A DNA stretch of 64,000 bases from Rotaria sordida (taxonomy: Eukaryota; Rotifera; Eurotatoria; Philodinida; Philodinidae), in assembly GCA_905250125.1 (NCBI GenBank), contig CAJNOL010000041.1, positions 186,001 through 250,000 of the forward strand, in the 5' to 3' direction. The position numbers and the translations under genes were made by a program. The notes beneath the pieces are model-generated. The model saw only the letters and a program-made list of their open reading frames with translations, did no database searches and was not told the origin of the DNA. How positions within the stretch are numbered: the first letter of the stretch is position 1; each line of letters starts with the position of its first letter. Of the stretch, positions 49,746 to 60,764 are shown piece by piece.

Positions 49746-50951
49746 GATTATGTAAATAAGTAATGAAACAGAAATGATAGTGAATAGAAAAAAAAAAAGA
49801 AATAATGATTGCTATTATTTGTCTTATGGAAAAGAAAATAGATAAAAGATGATTTTTCTACTACGAAAGAGAAAGAAGAGCGTGTACATGCGACAAAATT
49901 CGAATGAAATCTCTGTTCATGAAAAGTGAATATAAACATCGTGTGTTGATTATATCGAAAGAAAAAGAATAGAAAATTTTCTTATATTTTACTCGTGGTA
50001 AAGAAATTGATTTAGTTAACCGAAAAGAAGTGTTTTTTGTTGGCACTATACCAACTGCGTAAATTAACGCGGGAAGATATGGGCGATGCCGAATGTGAAT
50101 TATACAGTATTATATACACATATAATAGAATTTACAAAAATTAAACCATTTGAAAGGCAAATTTAATTAAGATTAGATATTTGCAAGCAAGATCTTTCTA
50201 TTTTTTATTTAAATTCGAATTCTTCTCTATTCATACTCTAACAAAATTTTTTGTTCATACGACTATCAATGACATCTGTCTACAAAAGATTTATTTTAAT
50301 TGAAAAACTAAAATATAACCATATCGATATATTTTTACAATATTATTTTCATATAAATCTATTGAAAAAAGTATCATATTTGTATATCATTCGATAATAA
50401 ACAAAATCCAATAAAAATTTGCTACGAACTACTAACCAGCTAGCCAGCTAGTCTTTTCTTTTTAAAGAAAACTAATTGAATTGAATCAAATATCGTAAGC
50501 TCTTGTCTACACTAAAAAAGTTATAATTAGTTAAAAAATTAATTCAGACTTAATACATTTGTCAGAGACGAATTAAATTTAATGCACCAATCACTAAAAC
50601 ACATGATCCACTAATTAAAATGATTAATTTACACCTCAATAAAATCACTTTCGATTATCGATAGATAAATATTTTCAATATGATAAACTATAGAATATAA
50701 TTAAATAGGGGCTGAAGTATAAAAATAAGGAATCTGTAGTTGAAAGAAATAAGTTAGAACGGTAGATACTTTGTTAACAAATTTTATTAGTCAGTTATTA
50801 ATTATCAAAGAGAGACAGAGGCAACATTTTGTTTTATTATGTACTTCAACTACATTATAGTAACCATTTCTCAGTTCTGATTGATAGATTAAATTCATAA
50901 ATAACTAAAATCGAATTTGTTTTTCTAGTGTAAACAAGACCTATATTTTAA
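49746..50951. other. Spacer between divergent FH2 and OST3 genes
   Basis: About 1.2 kb shared by the upstream regions of the minus-strand FH2 gene and the plus-strand OST3 gene. AT-rich, with a short direct repeat, accagctagccagctag, near 50436-50452. No gene seen. Confidence 0.4.
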
Positions 50952-53900
50952 ATGAAATATTTCGTGTATTTGTTTTTTATTTGTGCATGTATAACTTTGA
51001 ATGTTCTCAGTGAAGAGGTTTGTGTTTTTTTGAAATATATACTTTCTTGAATCTTAATGTATTCATCTTAAATATATCAGGATGTTCTATCAGACAAAAT
51101 TCAACAATTAACACAATGGTCACTTAAAAAACCAATTATCCGTCTAAATAATGAACATTTTAAACATTATGTTAAGGCATCATCAAGAAATTATTCAATG
51201 TTTATTATGTTTACAGCATTATCTCCACAACGACAATGTAGTATTTGCAAGTAAGATTAAAAGAAATATTTAATACCTTCTTTTTTTTGTTGGACTTTTT
51301 TTCTTAAAGACAAGCATATGATGAATTTCAAATAGTTGCACAAAGTTATCGTTATTCAAATGCATTTTCAAATAGTGTGTTTTTTGGTATGGTCGATTTT
51401 GATGATGGATCTGATGCATTTCAATATGTATGTAGTATTTTATATTATTGTTAAATATTTCGATAATGTTTTTTTTTTCTCTCATAGTTAAAATTAAATA
51501 CAGCACCAGTATTTATTTATTTTCCACCAAAAATGAAACCTAAAAAAAGTGATTATATGGATCTTAGTCGGTAAGTTAAGAATAATATCAAGTAATGATT
51601 TATATTTATTTATATATTAGTTCGGGATTTTCTGCTGAACAAATAATAAAATGGATTCATGATCGTGCTGATGTTGAAGTAAGTTTGTGCATATATACGG
51701 TAGAATTCAATCAATCTCGGATTCTCAAGTCAAAACTTAGCCTTTCATATCAAGTATATTATCAATATCTATTCCAATATTAGACATAATCATCAAAGAT
51801 CTAAATAGATATATTTTTTTCGTAAAGTACAAGTGGCAATAAAGGTATTTTTTTTGCCCATGACAGGGGTGGCCCGAGGCGGCAAACATTGGGGGCTTGT
51901 CCCTGATTTTTAAGATGGTAATATAATTTTTTTTTTCTAATAGAACGCAAGAAAAATTTTCGACTCCGCTGGGGAAAAACGAAAATTTTCGATTATTGGG
52001 GAGTTATCACAACCCCCAGTCGGGCCACCCCTGGCCCATGATACTTTTTGAAAAGAAGTACATATTCTGATTCAGCATTAAATTCTGAGTAAGATGAAGT
52101 ACTTTTTCTTGTGAAAAAGCAACCTTCATTTTTTTTACCTGCTTCGGATTGATATTCAAAAAAAACCCTAACTTTTGATAGGGAAAAATTCAAATTTCAA
52201 TACGATGCTGGGAGAAGTCTATTTTGATTTATTGTCTTCAGGCAATCGAACAATACCATTAGAGAGCCTAAAATGCATACAGTGATGTGCGCTATTCATT
52301 TCTAAATCGGAAATATATTAGAGAAGTCTTTAAAATTAAGTTCTCGATGGTTGTGAAGTCAAATACTCAAAAATTCAAGAAAAAAACCAGGTTTTGAACC
52401 ACATAAGTGCTATTGATTAGACTAACGAAATCTCCAATCAATAGATGACATATATAGATCGATGCAGTTTTTCATATTCTCTCTGAATATGATTTCGCAA
52501 ATAAGCAAAAAAAATGTGGAATATGCTTCAGTAATGGAAATACTTCTATGAAATCACATTGAGCACGAATTTATGATAGGTAATGGACCACAAGAGATGA
52601 TTTGGCTTCGAAATAATATAATCTTTGATTATTTAATTTATTTAGGTGTACTCAATAGTGATCTTATTTATATCACTGTATGCGTTTTAGGCTCTCTAAT
52701 AGAATTACTCGGTCGCCTGAAGACAATAAATCAAAATAGGCTTCCTTCAGCATCGTATTCAAACATGAGTTTTTCTCTATCAAATTTCAGTTTTTTTTTT
52801 GTTTGAATATCAACCCGAAATTCGGGATCAACATCTAATGATGCTTGATTCGATGAAATTTGAAAAAAAAAATTTTTTTTGATAGTCCTGAGGTCCTGAA
52901 AACACTTCAAAACTTGAGTTAGAATAAACATACCCGTGTAGAAATCCTTTCAGCCCAAAGCAGATGTTTCTTTACAATTTAATTGTCTTAACCGAGATAT
53001 ATTCGTTCTGGCTGAAATTTTCGGATGTTCTATGAACTATAGGATCTAATATGGGTATAGCTTTAACTCGAAATTCAATTATAAAGGTTCTCAACGATTC
53101 TATGCTCATGGATACAAAAGTCTTTGCTTTGAGTGAAAATGAATACATTATTAAAATTATTATTATCATATTTCTTAGATTCAAATATATCGTCCACCAA
53201 ATTATTCTGGATTTTTACTCGTAATATTAATGATAACAATGATTCTTGGTTTACTTTATGTTAAACGAGATAGTTTCAAATTTCTTTTTAATCATATTGT
53301 ATGGGGAATATTTATAATCGTAAGTATTTACTATCTTCAAATTTATATGTACAAAAATTATTTTTCCTACTGACAAAAAGAAAAAAACAAAAGAAAATTC
53401 AATAGATCAAGACAAGAGAGATCTCCTATATCTATTTTTAGCTTGCTATTTTATTTTGTATTTCGGGACAAATTTGGAATAGTATACGTGGTCCACCTTT
53501 TACGCATCGTAATCCACAAACAGGACAAAGTGTAAGTGTTAAGTTTTTTTTATTTATTTATTTAGGGCATTGTTTGTTATTTCATCTCTGGACAAACATG
53601 GAATCTTATAAATGGACCACCATTTATGCCCCAAAATAAAAATAATATGGTAAAGTAATTACATGCGTGAATGTCATTATCACATATTATTTTCAGGGAT
53701 TATTTGCTGACGATTCGAATATGCAATATATTGCTGAAACATATATAGTTCGTAGATAAATATTCAAAAAAGAAATTGACATCAGCAATGACAATTTTTT
53801 GGTAATAGAAATAGGCAATTCATAATTTTTATGCACATACACGCATGTAATTCTTTGCTAGTAGTTTTTCTCTAAGAAAAATCTTAAATTATGTTAGAAA

Positions 53901-54941
53901 AAAAAAAGATCGAGTTCAATTTCGTTTGATTGTTATTATTTCTAGGGCTTATTTAGTGGAACTTCAGGATATCAATTCATAGCCGAAACTTATATTGTAA
54001 GCTATACATATGGACCAGGAGTATTATAACAAAAAAATATATTGAATTGAATTGCCTGTTTCTTATTTCATTAATTGCTATTGCTTTTATCATCATGATT
54101 TTATTAACATACATGAATATTAATTAAGATTCTTTTTTTTTTTGTTTAGGTCTTCTTACTCTATATCCTTTTCTGCTAATTTATTAGATTTACTTTTTCT
54201 TTTTTAGGAAAAAAAAAATATTTAATTTATTTTCCTTAACTAGAAATTCTTTTTTTTCTACATTTTGGAGTTTCTATTGGCGTTATACTATTAAATGAAG
54301 CACCTAAATTAAAATCTCAAACGGGAAAACGAAATAGTAGATCAAAAACAAAAACAAAAAAAGAAAACTTTGAACTATTATTATTATTCTAGGTTTTGTG
54401 GCAGCTGTTGGTATTGTAGTGGTCGTCATTTTGTTTAGCTACTTACTTTCTATTTTTCGATCGAAATATCAAGGTTATCCATATAGGTATGAATTTTCTT
54501 TCGTTTTCAATAAATATTAAAATTTTTCTATTTTAGCTTTTTAATCAAATAATATGCAAACTGCGATACATTATATTAGTAATATTCCATCATCGTTCAA
54601 AAAAAAAAGCACTAAATGACATTCTATTTTAAATCTCTTTATTGTTGCTTTTGATGTTAATCTGTTCTGTTACTTAACCATAATTACTATAATAAAAAAA
54701 AACTAACATAGCTAGTTGACAATTTTCTATAGTTTTGTTTTTCCTATTGTCGCTTTTAAGTTCTAACTGAAATAATAGGAAAAATATGATTTCTTTTTTT
54801 TTTGTGCTTTTGGTATATTGTTACTCAAAATATACTTCTTGTTTCTGTTCGATAAATAATTCTATTGTTATGTTCTATCAAACCGAATGTTTTTTTAGTG
54901 ATGAAGTTGAAGTATTTAATAGATCTTATATTACTCTTTAA
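50952..54941 (+). CDS. OST3/TUSC3/MAGT1 subunit of oligosaccharyltransferase
   Basis: Main exons: 50952-51017, 51081-51250, 51310-51427, 51488-51570, 51621-51678, 53179-53319, 53442-53531, 53946-53996, 54150-54162, 54262-54336, 54393-54486, 54537-54552. They give 324 residues, against roughly 335-348 for human MAGT1/TUSC3. The N-terminal signal peptide ([20 protein letters not shown]) and a lumenal thioredoxin-like domain with CSIC redox motif come first. Then follow VFIYFPPK, the [10 protein letters not shown] entry into the first of four membrane helices, [34 protein letters not shown] and [17 protein letters not shown]. The protein acts in the ER membrane, forming mixed disulphides with nascent chains to aid N-glycosylation; relatives are also linked to magnesium transport. 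Odd points: tandemly duplicated exons, a 13-nt exon beside an AT-AC intron, and a second last exon (54899-54941). The 1.5-kb intron 51679-53178 is full of transposon relics. Confidence 0.95.
51864..52033. mobile_element. 170-bp hAT MITE with perfect 8-bp target duplication
   Basis: The left end, CAGGGGTGGCCCGA, is complementary to the right end, TCGGGCCACCCCTG. The flanks are identical 8-mers, gcccatga, at 51856-51863 and 52034-52041. CAGGGGTGG ends with an 8-bp duplication are hallmark hAT features. The intact duplication and clean ends mean this insertion is comparatively recent. It sits in an OST3 intron and encodes nothing. Confidence 0.88.
52143..52822. mobile_element. Palindromic MITE-like element in an OST3 intron
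   Basis: The left arm (about 52143-52295) includes attgatattcaaa, tttgatagggaaaaa, caatacgatgctg, ttttgatttattgtcttcag and ccattagagagcctaaaatg. The right arm (about 52663-52822) carries all of these in reverse complement and reverse order, with about 85-90 percent identity by eye. The spacer is about 370 nt. No coding capacity. The frame at 52573-52806 lies across it and is not a gene. Confidence 0.65.
52965..53150. repeat. Degraded repeat related to the 31-33-kb family
   Basis: Contains ctggctgaaattttcggatg, then a segment near gggtatagctttaactcga and an ending near gattctatgctcatgg. The order matches blocks of the relatives at 32341-32580 and 33530-33800. Only weakly supported. Confidence 0.3.
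53442..53649 (+). other. Tandem-duplicated OST3 exons A1 and A2
   Basis: A1 (53442-53531, 30 codons) carries [15 protein letters not shown]2 (53566-53649, 28 codons) carries [14 protein letters not shown]. Both are phase 0 at both ends with usable AG and GT borders. Only 34 nt separate them, too short for a normal intron, so A1 and A2 probably cannot be spliced together. They are candidates for mutually exclusive use. A1 matches the human form (SGQMWNHIRGPPY) better; A2 has Asn for the conserved Arg and a different ending. Confidence 0.7.
53697..53996 (+). other. Tandem-duplicated OST3 exons B1 and B2
   Basis: B1 (53697-53747) encodes [18 protein letters not shown]2 (53946-53996) encodes [17 protein letters not shown]. 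Each is 17 codons, phase 0 at both ends. B2 has a good donor (gtaagc) and resembles the human GSSQAQFVAETHI. B1 has a weak donor (gttcgt), and reading through it reaches a stop after three more codons, so B1 may be decaying or may end a truncated isoform. Confidence 0.62.
54150..54162 (+). other. 13-nt micro-exon in OST3
   Basis: GTC TTC TTA CTC T, flanked upstream by a T-rich U2-type acceptor (tttgtttag) and downstream by ATATCCTTT. It supplies residues VFLL and the first base of a Tyr codon, exactly the residues missing between AETYI and YFGVSIGV. Human MAGT1/TUSC3 has HIVLLFNGGVTLG here. Confidence 0.75.
54163..54261 (+). other. AT-AC (U12-type) intron in OST3
   Basis: A 99-nt intron that begins ATATCCTTT and ends CTAC. 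The first nine bases are the consensus minor-spliceosome AT-AC 5' splice site. TTCCTTAAC, ending at 54240, is the consensus U12 branch site, about 22 nt before the 3' end. No GT-AG arrangement I tried keeps the frame, whereas removing exactly these 99 bases gives [18 protein letters not shown], the conserved OST3 helix. Confidence 0.78.
54899..54941 (+). other. Alternative last exon of OST3
   Basis: A T-rich acceptor (gtttttttag) ending at 54898 leads into a 43-nt exon in the correct phase. It turns YPYS-FLIK into [17 protein letters not shown] and a stop (54939-54941). The donor at 54487 would be shared with the proximal exon 54537-54552. Human TUSC3 also has two C-terminal forms after YPYS (FLIK and an acidic DLDFE, from memory). 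Confidence 0.55.
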
Positions 54942-57900
54942 CTTAATTTAATCGATATTAAGAGTCATATTTCAAAAAAAAAAGGTGGGTTTTTTTAGTC
55001 ATTCGCTTCATTATCTATTAATACAAAAAAAAGAAAAGCATTTTTAGTTAATGAAATCTATCGGAATTTGAAATCAATTTTCTTTTTTTCTTGTCTCTTG
55101 ACTCGATTAAACGAAAATCATATCAAGGGCCTTTCTTTTCTTCGTCTATCGAAAAATGCATTAACAAATAAAATAAATGAGAAAAAGCATACAAAAAGAA
55201 AAAAAAAAAAAGAAAATTGATATTCTCATTTTTACATGTATAGTCATCATATATATACGTGTAATATCGAAAATTTAAATTGTGATAATGAATTCTACAT
55301 TGAATATTTACGTAATCAACTATGAAACCGATGACAATTAAAAATAATATTTATAATAATGTTGTAAAAGTTACGATGAAAAATTTTATGAATATTTAAA
55401 TGATAATGAAAATGTTGACTCTTTGTTTCGATGAAACAAATAGAGAATCGATCATATTTTACATAAACATAGTTAATTATTCGTAGATAAAGAGATTACC
55501 AAGATCTAATCTTCACAATAGAATACAACACAATGTAGTGATCTTGTTGTCATTGTTACAATAAGAGCTGTTGTGTTGGTAAACTAACAATCCTTGTCTT
55601 TGTATATCCTTATTTTCATATTGAATTTTTTATTAACGCATATAGTTCGTGTTTTATTTTTAGGTTTTGTCTATTTAATTATGAGAAAATCTGAATAAAC
55701 AAAAGAATTATTTATTCTTATTTTGCCCATCTTTTTTTCTATATATAGAATAATGTTCTTATTTGTTCGTTTATATTTTTCTTTTCTATAAACTAACTAA
55801 TAAACTATTTCTCTCAATCAATTGGTTGTACTTAAATAATCAGAAACGAATGACTTGCAAATAGGTTATTTATATAGAAGAAATATATATACTTGTCTTC
55901 GTTTATTTTTCCATCAGTATGTCTCTCTTTCTCTCTTGTTCTCTGTCGCAGAATAGAACAAAAAAAACATATTCGACTTTTTTTTGCTTCAATAAAAAAG
56001 AAAGAGACCCTAGTTTGATATCTTCGTTAAATTGTGAGTTGCTTTTATTCTTTTTCTCATTGCATCTGTATGTAAATAAATAGAATGGTATGTTCCATTA
56101 GAAATAGTTGAAATACATATCCATAAGTAATGTAAGCTGACGCATAAGGAAATGTTATAACAACTAGTAATCTGTTAAAGCTTGAGAAGGAATATAAGGA
56201 CGTATTGCATGTTGTCATATAATATAACATACAGGTAAGTTGATCAATCATTTTTATATTTAAATTTTCGATTTGTTATATATATATTTAAACGCAGTGC
56301 GAATGCATATGTAAATCAAAGAAAAAATGCAGCATATATAAAATTGTGTCTCTTTAAGATACCATTGAATTGAACTAATAGATAAGAAGTAGAGACATAT
56401 GATTTGTTTATATTATCAGTTGGAAGTACCGAAGGTTTGACAAGGACATTTTTATATAAAATACAGTTCTGTCATTCTTATATTTATATACAAGGTTTTC
56501 TTTTGTATGTACTCCGATAGAAGTGAAGAACAAGAAAGGTATACTTTTTTTTTTTTTTTCTTTTGTTGATATACATTTTAACATTTAAAATGTGTGAAAT
56601 CAATGGGTAGTAAAAATGTTTGATAGGATTATATGCACGACTGATTAGTAGACCTGTACAGTAGAATGTAACAGTTCAAGAAACGCTGCTTTCTTTTTTT
56701 TTTGGTGTGATTTTTACACCCTTATCTAACGTTTATCTTATAGTAACGTTCGAAATATCAACTTTTTTATAGACCGAAAAATATTTTGTAAGATAAGCAT
56801 GCGTAGTAAAATTTTATGGTAGAGTAAAAAAACATACGGTATATAATACGTGTTTTCAGGGTCAAATAATAATGACAGGGAAAAAAGAATGTTATTATCA
56901 TCAACATTTAGAACAGAAGCTTTTATGGAAAGAGATATCATTGTCAAGGTAAAATACTTTCATTTGTAGACTAATACACTAATTAATACTTATTGAATAT
57001 ATTTAATGTAACTTGTTTTTTAGTTGACATATTGATAGTAGAAGTATTATTATTTTAACATAATGAAACAAGAAAACTAACTCCTGTTTTAAGCGTATCT
57101 TTTGACAGGTGGTTAGAACAGTTGTTGATTCTACTAGTTCTGAAACATGAGTTGTTATTTCTGTTGACGACATACATTAATATGAGTTATATGTACTTCA
57201 GTACTTTTTTCTTTTACTAGAAAATATTTGATCGATTTATTTAGATAAGTTTGTTCTGTTTCTCCTGAGTACTAACTTACATATATAATTTAATTTAGTT
57301 CAATTTCATTCCAGAGATAATTGATATGATGTAATATACCCTAACACAAAAGGAAAAGCTTGACCTGAATATCTCTTTTTCTTTCTGCTGAAATGATAAG
57401 TGTATAATCCTTGTAAAACAAGGCTGTTTGACTTCTCATGTCGGTTATATAATTGTTGCGTTTTTTTCTCACTCGGTCTATTACGTTTGGCTATTTTTTA
57501 AGATCAACTTATTTATATATATATATGTGTATATGAAGAGAATAAATATAACAAAATAGCAACCACTGGCATTTAAAGAGAGAAACTTTCTATAGAGAAT
57601 AATAATAGAAATTGAATGATCGTTAGTATTCTATAACGATAATCGGTCGTATGTGTGTGTGCCTGTGTAGCCAGAAGGAAGAGCAGACTGTATTTTTCTT
57701 TGTTTCAATACTATAGGGAACTATCGTGTAGATTCTTATATACACATATTCAGTTACTGAACAAAGTATGATGCTTGCAGTATAGACTTCTCGATGATCG
57801 ATGGTCAACGATTGCATCAGAATGTAGTAAAAGGAAAAAGAAAATTGTTATTATTAGGGCATCAGAATAGTTTAGAACAGAAGAAAAATAATTCGAAATA

Positions 57901-58156
57901 TATGTTTATATATAATTGTATACTTTCTAAAGTTCTTTTTTTTATCAGTAAGGTTATTTATTATCGTTGTCTTTTCATTGAAATAAGTGAGTATATATGT
58001 TCTAAACATCCAGATAACAAGAAAAAAAAAACTAACTAGTAGCATTGTATCATCACGTTTACACTCACAAATCGACGATTGATATACATATATGTTCATC
58101 AATTTTTTTTCTCTTCTTCTTTAGACGGATACTAGTCTAGTCATTATTCATCAAAT
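54942..58156. other. 3.2-kb intergenic region
   Basis: AT-rich with many A and T runs and short (AT)n tracts. No coding exon, tRNA or inverted-repeat element was recognised. Small open frames on both strands (for example 57794-58039) lack support. Confidence 0.4.
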
Positions 58157-60139
58157 ATGACTCGTATAATCTATATACTTATTCTTATTGTTATCTGCAT
58201 AATAAATGTGCGAGGAAAATCATGCGATATTCTTGAAAATATGTCATGTGAATGTCATTCATCATTCAATGGTGATATTGAACAATTAATATGTAATAAT
58301 TATAAAAATTCAATGTTTAAAGAAATAAAATTAATAAATGAAACTCAACAAATTAATCGTTCATTTGATTCATTTCATTTAATATTTTATAATCATGAAT
58401 TTAATGTAAGTTCAATGTATTTTAATGAATTATCTTATTTATTTCCTCGAACGAAACAATTAAATCGAGGAAAAAAAAAATTTATAATTAAAATTATTTT
58501 ATCATTTCCTAATTTTCTTCAATTACATTTTGAAGATTATTCATTTAATCAATTATTTAAACGAAATTTTAATTATAAAACAATTCTTACATTAGAATTA
58601 ACATCTAATGGACAAATAACATTTTCATCGAAAGCATTTGATCAATTAATAGTTGATCAAATGTTTTTACATACATCATCATTAGAACCATATTCATTTG
58701 AAGAAATATTTAATAATACAAATATTGGTGAATTAACAATTGAAGGTAAAACAAAACAAAAGAAATATATATATATATATTTCTTTCCTTTCAATAACAA
58801 ATATTTATTTAGGTTCAACACTTCGTAGTAACGAAACTTATAGACAAAATTTTAATGGTAAAATTCGATTAGCTAAATTTACTAAAATGGTTGAAACTAT
58901 TTCAAATGAAGAATTTCCTCCTTATCCTGTACGTTCAATGATTATTGAAGCACATGAAGCAAGAAAAATGAATGCCTCAACATTTATAAATTATCGAAAT
59001 TTACATGGTCTTCATTTCATTCGACCAAAATTTTTCTTTGATAATCGTACATTTGATGGTTTTCAATATATAATTAGTCTTGAAATAATTGAACTTGATG
59101 CTGAAACAATAAAAGGTATTTTTTCATTTCAAAATTCAATTTTTTTTTTTTATTTAATTTAAAATAAAAACACAAAAAATTTGTTGTTAGATTATACTTT
59201 TCAACATGTATCACGTATACGATATTTTACACTTGGTCAAAATCTTCGTTATTTATCTGAATATTCATTAAATTATTTAGATTATTTAAAACATTTTGAT
59301 GCATCAAAAATAGTTCTCGATCAATTATATCCATCATCAAGATGTGTATTAGCACGTTTTATTGAAAAACAACATAAATTAAATCCATCAATAATTATAT
59401 CACCACCACAAGCTGAAAATTGTGATTGTATTTATGATTTTATTTTAACAATATTAAATAAAAAAGCTGATCAATCATATATAGATTTATGTTCAGAAAA
59501 TCAACAAGAACGTTGCCAATTAAGTCAATGTAATATTGTTAAAAATTTTCGTTTACCACTAATAAAAAACTTGACTAATGAACAAATAATATCATCCTCT
59601 AATGATGATATAATTAATACAACAACATCATTATATCCTATTGATAATGGCATCATAACAACAGCTCTTCATCAATTGCCATCTTATGTCCATCGACACC
59701 CACCTGGTGATCATCAATCACAAATACATAATAAATATGAACGTATTGAATCATCTGATAGAAATACAAAAGTGATTATTTAACATATTGTTTGAATAGA
59801 AAGACAAAAATCTTTTCTTTGTAGGATTCATATGTATCACCACTTCGAGTAGATAATTCGAATGATCCAAATGCAATATTATCAGATGATTATGAAGACT
59901 ATATCGATTCAACATCAACAATTGATGATATTCAATCAACAATTAATCTATATGATGAAAAACGTCGAAGAGAACTGAAAAATGAAACATTTAAATGGAT
60001 ATCATTATCATTAGTATGTATAACAATATTATGTCTTCTCTTTGTTGGTACATTAGTATGGTGTTTAACTCGTCGTTCATTGAAACGAAATTATAAAGCA
60101 GGATTTCAACCAGTTCAACAAAATGGTTCAAATGTTTAG
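58157..60139 (+). CDS. Type I membrane protein with diverged LRR ectodomain
   Basis: Four exons (58157-58745, 58813-59115, 59191-59771, 59825-60139) give 595 residues. A signal peptide (MTRIIYILILIVICIINVRG) is followed by a Cys-containing cap (CDILENMSCECH), an LRRNT-like start. The body has irregular leucine-rich segments (for example LQLHFEDYSFNQLF, LHGLHFIRPKFF, IRYFTLGQNLRYLSEYSL). An LRRCT-like cap follows (CDCIYDF, later CSENQQERCQLSQC). A Ser/Thr/Asp-rich stalk leads to one membrane helix (WISLSLVCITILCLLFVGTLVW) and a short basic tail. Several N-glycosylation sequons are present. The layout suggests an adhesion or receptor protein. I cannot name an orthologue; the repeats are too irregular for a confident count. 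The stretch near 58461-58485 (RGKKKFIIKIILSF) interrupts the repeat pattern but has no clear intron borders. Confidence 0.72.
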
Positions 60140-60764
60140 TTTATTATTTTCTCTCGTTCTACTTATGTAATCTTGCTGCAAGTCTTTCACAGATAAACAA
60201 GAAAAAAAAAACAAAGAGTTACAAAAAAACAAATACATTTTTTCCTTCTTCTATTTAAATTTATCCGGTGATAAAAACTCTCGTTTATTTACGTAATATT
60301 ACATACAACAGTATTGATGAACAGCTATGTTTACATAAATTGAATAGACCAATTGCGATGTATTGATGGAGAACTATTACAGTTATTGTTGACCTTGTTT
60401 CTTATGAGAACAATTATGTATGGATGACGTACATACATATGTTCTTTTTTTTTTACATGGTCATCATTTAGTCAACTCAGGGATAATGTTCGTTAAAACG
60501 TATAATGTCCATCAACATTCCCATTAATTGCAGTTAATATAAATCTTTATAGTTGAAGAGGAAGAAATTTTAAAAATAAAATGCTTTTTTTCAAAATTCT
60601 ATATTATATGATATTTTCCCTTATCCTTTTGTGTGTGTATTTTGGCATGAAGTTTTTTTTTTCTTTATTGTTTTTTTTATTTCAATAGTATAGATCATTG
60701 CACCAATACACAAAAAAAATTTGTTTTTTGATTTCTTTATAATTATATATATGAGTCCATTTTG
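60140..60764. other. Spacer between convergent genes
   Basis: Separates the LRR gene from the minus-strand gene at 60765. It probably holds both 3' UTRs; aataaa on the plus strand at about 60575. Nothing else seen. Confidence 0.4.

Noticed and set aside
54150-54180. OST3 ending at the TAA after VFLLYILFC
   Set aside because: Reading on from the micro-exon gives a stop, but removing the AT-AC intron restores the conserved helix and C-terminus.
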